Shown here piece by piece: positions 60,610 to 64,000 of a DNA stretch of 64,000 nucleotides. The DNA is from Haloprofundus salinisoli (GTDB taxonomy: Archaea; Halobacteriota; Halobacteria; Halobacteriales; Haloferacaceae). The notes beneath the pieces were generated by a model. It saw only the letters and a list, made by a program, of their open reading frames with translations. It ran no database searches and was not told where the DNA came from. Position 1 is the stretch's first letter; every line of letters begins with the position of its first letter. The translations under genes were made by a program, and so were the position numbers. Location of the stretch: the NCBI RefSeq assembly GCF_020097815.1, contig NZ_CP083664.1, forward strand, positions 124,001 through 188,000, read 5' to 3'.

Positions 60610-62184
60610 TCACGCTAGCGCCGCGTCGAGTGCCCCCTCTACGTTTTCGAGTAACGCATCGGTGCGAAGAATCTCCACCATTACCTCCATATCCCGATGG
60701 ATGGGACGGTCGTCGTCCAGATGTTCGAGATGCTCTCGAACCGTCTGATACGCCGCGTCAGTTCCGATTCCTGGGGTCTGCTCGCCCACGAAATCGAGCG
60801 CCTGCGCCGCACAGGCCAGTTCGATGCCGACGACGCACAGCGCGGATTCGACGGCCTCGCGTGCGACGTACGCGCTCTGTGCGCTCATGCTGACGTGGTC
60901 CTCCTGGTTCCCGCTGACGGGGATGTTGTCCGTGGATGGACGCCCCTGTGATCGGATCGTACTCACGAGGTCGGCCGCCGTGTACTGGGCGATCATATAG
61001 CCCGAGCGAAGCCCGCTCCGTTCGGTCAGGAACGGGGGGAGATGCGCCTCCTGAACGTTGGGATTGAGCATCCGGTCGATCCGCCGCTCAGCAATCGATG
61101 CCAGTTCCGAGAGACCGCTCGTGACGTAATCCAGCCGCAGCGCCAGTGGTTGGCCGTGGAAGTTCCCACCGGAGAGGACGGCCGCCGTCTCAGTTCCGCT
61201 GGCTCGGTCGTCCGCTTCGTCTGCGGCGAACACGAGCGGATTATCCGTCGCGCTGTTGAGCTCAGTCTCGACGGCCTCACGAAGGTGTCGAATGGAATCT
61301 CGGACCGCTCCGTGAACCTGCGGGAGACAGCGAATCGAGTAGGCGTCCTGTACCCGGTCGCAGTTCCGATGTGACTCGACGATTTCGGAGTCGCGGGTGA
61401 GTCGACGGATATTCTCGGCACTCTCGGCCTGCCCTCGGTGAGGTCGAACGCGCTGGATGCTCGAGTGTGAACTTGCGGTCGTCCCCATCGTCGCCTCCGT
61501 GGTCATCGCGCCGGCGATATCCGCCGCGCGCATCGCGCGTTCGGCGTCACAGACGACGAGCGAGGCCAGCCCGAGGGTCAGTTGCGTCCCGTTGATGAGT
61601 CCCAATCCCTCCTTTGCTCGAAGCGTCACCGGTTCGAGATTCTTCCGCGTCAGCGCCTCGTCGCCGGGCAGGCGTTCCCCATCTACCGTGGCTTCGCCCT
61701 CTCCGGTGACGACGAGCGCGAGGTGCGCCAGCGGTGCGAGGTCACCGCTGGCACCTAAACTTCCCTTGGCCTTCACGACGGGATGGATACCCTCGTTCAA
61801 CATCCCGGCGAGGACGTCCACGATTCGTTCTCGGACGCCGCTGTACCCCTTCACGAGCGCGTTGAGCCGAGTGACGAGCATCGCACGGACCTCCTCTTCG
61901 GCGAGTTCGCGGCCAGCTCCGGCAGCGTGACTCCGGACGAGGTTCTGCTGGAGCGTTTCGATGTCGTCTGCAGGAATGCGTTCTTGGACGAGCTCGCCGA
62001 ATCCGGTATTCACACCGTAGACGGCCTGACCGGACTCGACGATGTCGACGATGCGTTCGCGTGACTCGCGGACGCGCTCGCGTGCCTCGTCGGGGACACG
62101 GACGGTCGCTCCCTCCTGGGCGACGCGTTCGACGGCTTCCGGCGTAAGCGATTCGCCGTCGACGATGACCGGGCCGTCAGTCAC
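60610..62184 (-). CDS. hutH: Histidine ammonia-lyase
   Basis: 524 residues from GTG 62184 ([20 protein letters not shown]). The self-forming MIO cofactor triad Ala-Ser-Gly is at 145-147 in KGSLGASGDLAPLAHLAL. YGVNTGFGELV carries the catalytic Tyr, and QEDHVSMSAQSA is also conserved. It releases ammonia from histidine to give urocanate, the first step of histidine use. It overlaps the end of hutI by 8 bp. A longer frame from 62235 lies inside hutI. Confidence 0.97.
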   Translation of the reverse strand: MTDGPVIVDGESLTPEAVERVAQEGATVRVPDEARERVRESRERIVDIVESGQAVYGVNTGFGELVQERIPADDIETLQQNLVRSHAAGAGRELAEEEVRAMLVTRLNALVKGYSGVRERIVDVLAGMLNEGIHPVVKAKGSLGASGDLAPLAHLALVVTGEGEATVDGERLPGDEALTRKNLEPVTLRAKEGLGLINGTQLTLGLASLVVCDAERAMRAADIAGAMTTEATMGTTASSHSSIQRVRPHRGQAESAENIRRLTRDSEIVESHRNCDRVQDAYSIRCLPQVHGAVRDSIRHLREAVETELNSATDNPLVFAADEADDRASGTETAAVLSGGNFHGQPLALRLDYVTSGLSELASIAERRIDRMLNPNVQEAHLPPFLTERSGLRSGYMIAQYTAADLVSTIRSQGRPSTDNIPVSGNQEDHVSMSAQSAYVAREAVESALCVVGIELACAAQALDFVGEQTPGIGTDAAYQTVREHLEHLDDDRPIHRDMEVMVEILRTDALLENVEGALDAALA

Positions 62185-63394
62185 GGTGGACCACCTCCCC
62201 ACCTTTGACGACCGTCTCGACGTTCCGCACGCCAAAATTGTACGGGAGGTGCTCGTAGTCGGGTACGCCGGCGACGACCAGGTCGCCGGGCGAATCTACC
62301 TGAAGCGTGCCCGTACCGTCCGTTCGGTCCAGCGCCTCGGCGGCCGTCGCCGTCGCGCTGCGAATGGCCGACGCGGGCGACATCCGCATGCCGTTGCAGG
62401 CGAGCTCGATTGCGAACTCCATACTCTGAGAGTAGCAGTTCGGGTTAAAGTCGGTCGCAATTGCGACCGGAATGTCGGCCGCCTCGAATGCGCTCGCATC
62501 GGCGTAGTCAGTCGCCAAGGAGAACGCGGTTCCCGGGAGGAGAACGGGCGTCACGTTCGCTTCGCCGAGCGCCGAGATATCCTCCGTCGTCGACTGCAAG
62601 AGGTGGTCTGCACTCGTGGCTCCGATTTCGGCAGCCAACTGTGCGCCGCCGAGCCGTTCGAATTCGTCGGCGTGAATCTTCGGCTTCAACCCGTGTTCTC
62701 GTCCCGCTTCGAGGACGCGACGGGACTGTTCGACCGAGAAAACGCCCGCCTCACAGAAGACGTCGCAGAACTCGGCGAGGCCGCGCTCCGCGATTGCGGG
62801 TAACTGCTCCTCGACGACTCGGTCGACGTATGCGTCGGCCTCCATGTCCTCTGGAACCGCGTGTGCACCCATGAACGTCGCAACCACGTCAATCGGGTGA
62901 CGGTCGTTCGCTTCGGCGATGGCTTCGAGCATCTTCACTTCCGTCTCGACGTCGAGTCCGTAGCCGGACTTCACCTCGACTGTCGTCGTCCCGGAGGCGA
63001 GCATGACATCGAGCTGCTGAAGGAGATTCTGCACGAGTCCGTCCCGAGTGGCTTCACGCACCGCTCGAACAGTTCGCAGGATGCCGCCCCCTTCAGCGAG
63101 GATTTCTTGGTAGGTTGCGCCTCTGAGTTTCGCGGAGAACTCGTCGGCGCGGTCGCCCGCGAACGACGCGTGGGTATGAGGGTCGACGAAGCCCGGCAAC
63201 ACCGTCTTCCCGGAAGCGTCGATAGCGGCCGTCGCGTTCTCTGGCGGACGTTCTCGGGCGACTTCGTCAGTCGGTCCGACCGCGACGACCGCGCCGTCTT
63301 CGATGGCCACGGCACCGTCACGAATCGTCTCGAGTTCGCTGCCGTCGGTCGGCGTTACAACCTGCGCCGCATCGTGGACGACGAGGTCGGTCAC
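62177..63394 (-). CDS. hutI: Imidazolonepropionase
   Basis: 405 residues from GTG 63394, which overlaps the hutG stop. [20 protein letters not shown] binds the metal, [20 protein letters not shown] and [12 protein letters not shown] follow, and [20 protein letters not shown] is the late motif. It opens the ring of imidazolonepropionate to formimidoylglutamate. The order hutG-hutI-hutH with overlaps shows one operon. Confidence 0.97.
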   Translation of the reverse strand: MTDLVVHDAAQVVTPTDGSELETIRDGAVAIEDGAVVAVGPTDEVARERPPENATAAIDASGKTVLPGFVDPHTHASFAGDRADEFSAKLRGATYQEILAEGGGILRTVRAVREATRDGLVQNLLQQLDVMLASGTTTVEVKSGYGLDVETEVKMLEAIAEANDRHPIDVVATFMGAHAVPEDMEADAYVDRVVEEQLPAIAERGLAEFCDVFCEAGVFSVEQSRRVLEAGREHGLKPKIHADEFERLGGAQLAAEIGATSADHLLQSTTEDISALGEANVTPVLLPGTAFSLATDYADASAFEAADIPVAIATDFNPNCYSQSMEFAIELACNGMRMSPASAIRSATATAAEALDRTDGTGTLQVDSPGDLVVAGVPDYEHLPYNFGVRNVETVVKGGEVVHRD

Positions 63395-64000
63395 GCAGAC
63401 CACCCCGACAGGAAGTGTGCAATCGTCCGCGCAGCGGCGTCGACGGTCCGTCCCTCGGCGTCGAGTGATGGCGCGCACTCGACGAGTTCGAAGCCCGCGA
63501 TTCGCTCGTCGGCGGCGACGAGGCGGACGAGTTGGAACAACTCCCGCGGCGTAAGACCGCCGGGCGTCGGGGCGCTACACCCGCAGTAAGTCGCATCGAG
63601 GACATCTATATCGACGCTGCAGTAGAGTCGATCGACGGAATCGAGACCCGAGAGCGCTCGGTCGACGGCCGCAACTAAATCCGCCGCGACTTCCTCTGCC
63701 GTCACGACGGTGCCACCGTTTTCGCGGACGTAGTCGTGGTAGGCCGTACTCGTCTCGAAGTGTCGAGCGCCGATACAGGCGTAGCCGTCGAGCCCGGCCT
63801 CGTGTAACTGGCGATAAGGTGTCCCGCTCGTCGGCCCGTTTCGGACCTCTCGAACGTCGAGGTGCGCATCGATGTTGAGCACTCCGATGCTCGCCGCTTC
63901 GAGCAACGGTGCGACGTTCGGGACGGTCACCGAGTTGTCGCCGCCGAGAAACACGGGAAGCGCATCGAGTTCATGAACCGCCTCGACGGCCTCTCGGATG
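63391..64000 (-). CDS. hutG: Formimidoylglutamase, N-terminus outside window
   Basis: The C-terminal 202 residues are visible; the frame continues past 64000 without a start. Arginase-family metal motifs are [40 protein letters not shown] and [20 protein letters not shown]. It splits formimidoylglutamate to glutamate and formamide, the last step of this pathway. hutU is not in the window and presumably lies upstream. Confidence 0.95.
   Translation of the reverse strand, partial: IREAVEAVHELDALPVFLGGDNSVTVPNVAPLLEAASIGVLNIDAHLDVREVRNGPTSGTPYRQLHEAGLDGYACIGARHFETSTAYHDYVRENGGTVVTAEEVAADLVAAVDRALSGLDSVDRLYCSVDIDVLDATYCGCSAPTPGGLTPRELFQLVRLVAADERIAGFELVECAPSLDAEGRTVDAAARTIAHFLSGWSA

Overview
The window comes from a halophilic archaeon (class Halobacteria). 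Almost every protein is rich in Asp and Glu. Lipoproteins carry twin-arginine signals with an [SA]GC lipobox, and there are HalOD1, DUF7344, bat-type HTH, halocyanin and PGF-CTERM modules. Many genes start with GTG or TTG or appear leaderless. I cannot name a genus from the sequence alone. No rRNA or tRNA gene was seen.

Layout. 1-2.5 kb: a cut-off HTH gene, a duplicated motif region and an ABC-2 exporter pair. 2.8-9.1 kb: membrane proteins and gene relics with the first copies (R1-R4) of a dispersed 85-95 bp repeat. 9.2-18.2 kb: a broken nuclease, a PIN/ribbon-helix-helix toxin-antitoxin pair, and a minus-strand polymorphic-toxin locus. That locus has a 5'-truncated surface toxin with Ca-binding repeats and a PD-(D/E)XK-like nuclease end, three candidate immunity genes, and a graveyard of orphan toxin, immunity and PIN relics. 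18.3-31 kb: a long run of small unrelated genes, mostly one per interval, separated by the repeat. 31-40 kb: conjugation-type relics, a chimeric pseudogene, a flavin monooxygenase, and HTH and SRPBCC genes. 40.7-52 kb: a more GC-rich, repeat-free block with an MFS carrier, a TAXI-TRAP transporter, aldolase, cupin, a split TPP decarboxylase, an Fe-dependent alcohol dehydrogenase, a 2-hydroxyacid dehydrogenase and a halocyanin. 52.2-57 kb: a second dense repeat array. 57-60.5 kb: a large sensor kinase with an adjacent response regulator. 60.6-64 kb: the histidine-utilisation operon hutG-hutI-hutH.

The most unusual feature is the repeat. I found about 24 copies or remnants. All of the full-length copies lie in the same orientation on the + strand, whichever way the flanking genes point. 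Most intervals between copies hold one small gene. The ends are conserved and form inverted pairs, while the centre varies. This looks like a gene-cassette array with recombination sites analogous to integron attC sites, but the sequence is unlike attC and no recombinase is visible in the window. A MITE-like family is the main alternative. At least three genes are broken at or near repeat remnants.

Functional links: the TRAP/TPP/dehydrogenase block probably imports and catabolises a small carboxylate or sulfonate. The hut genes degrade histidine. The toxin locus is probably for inter-strain competition, now partly decayed.
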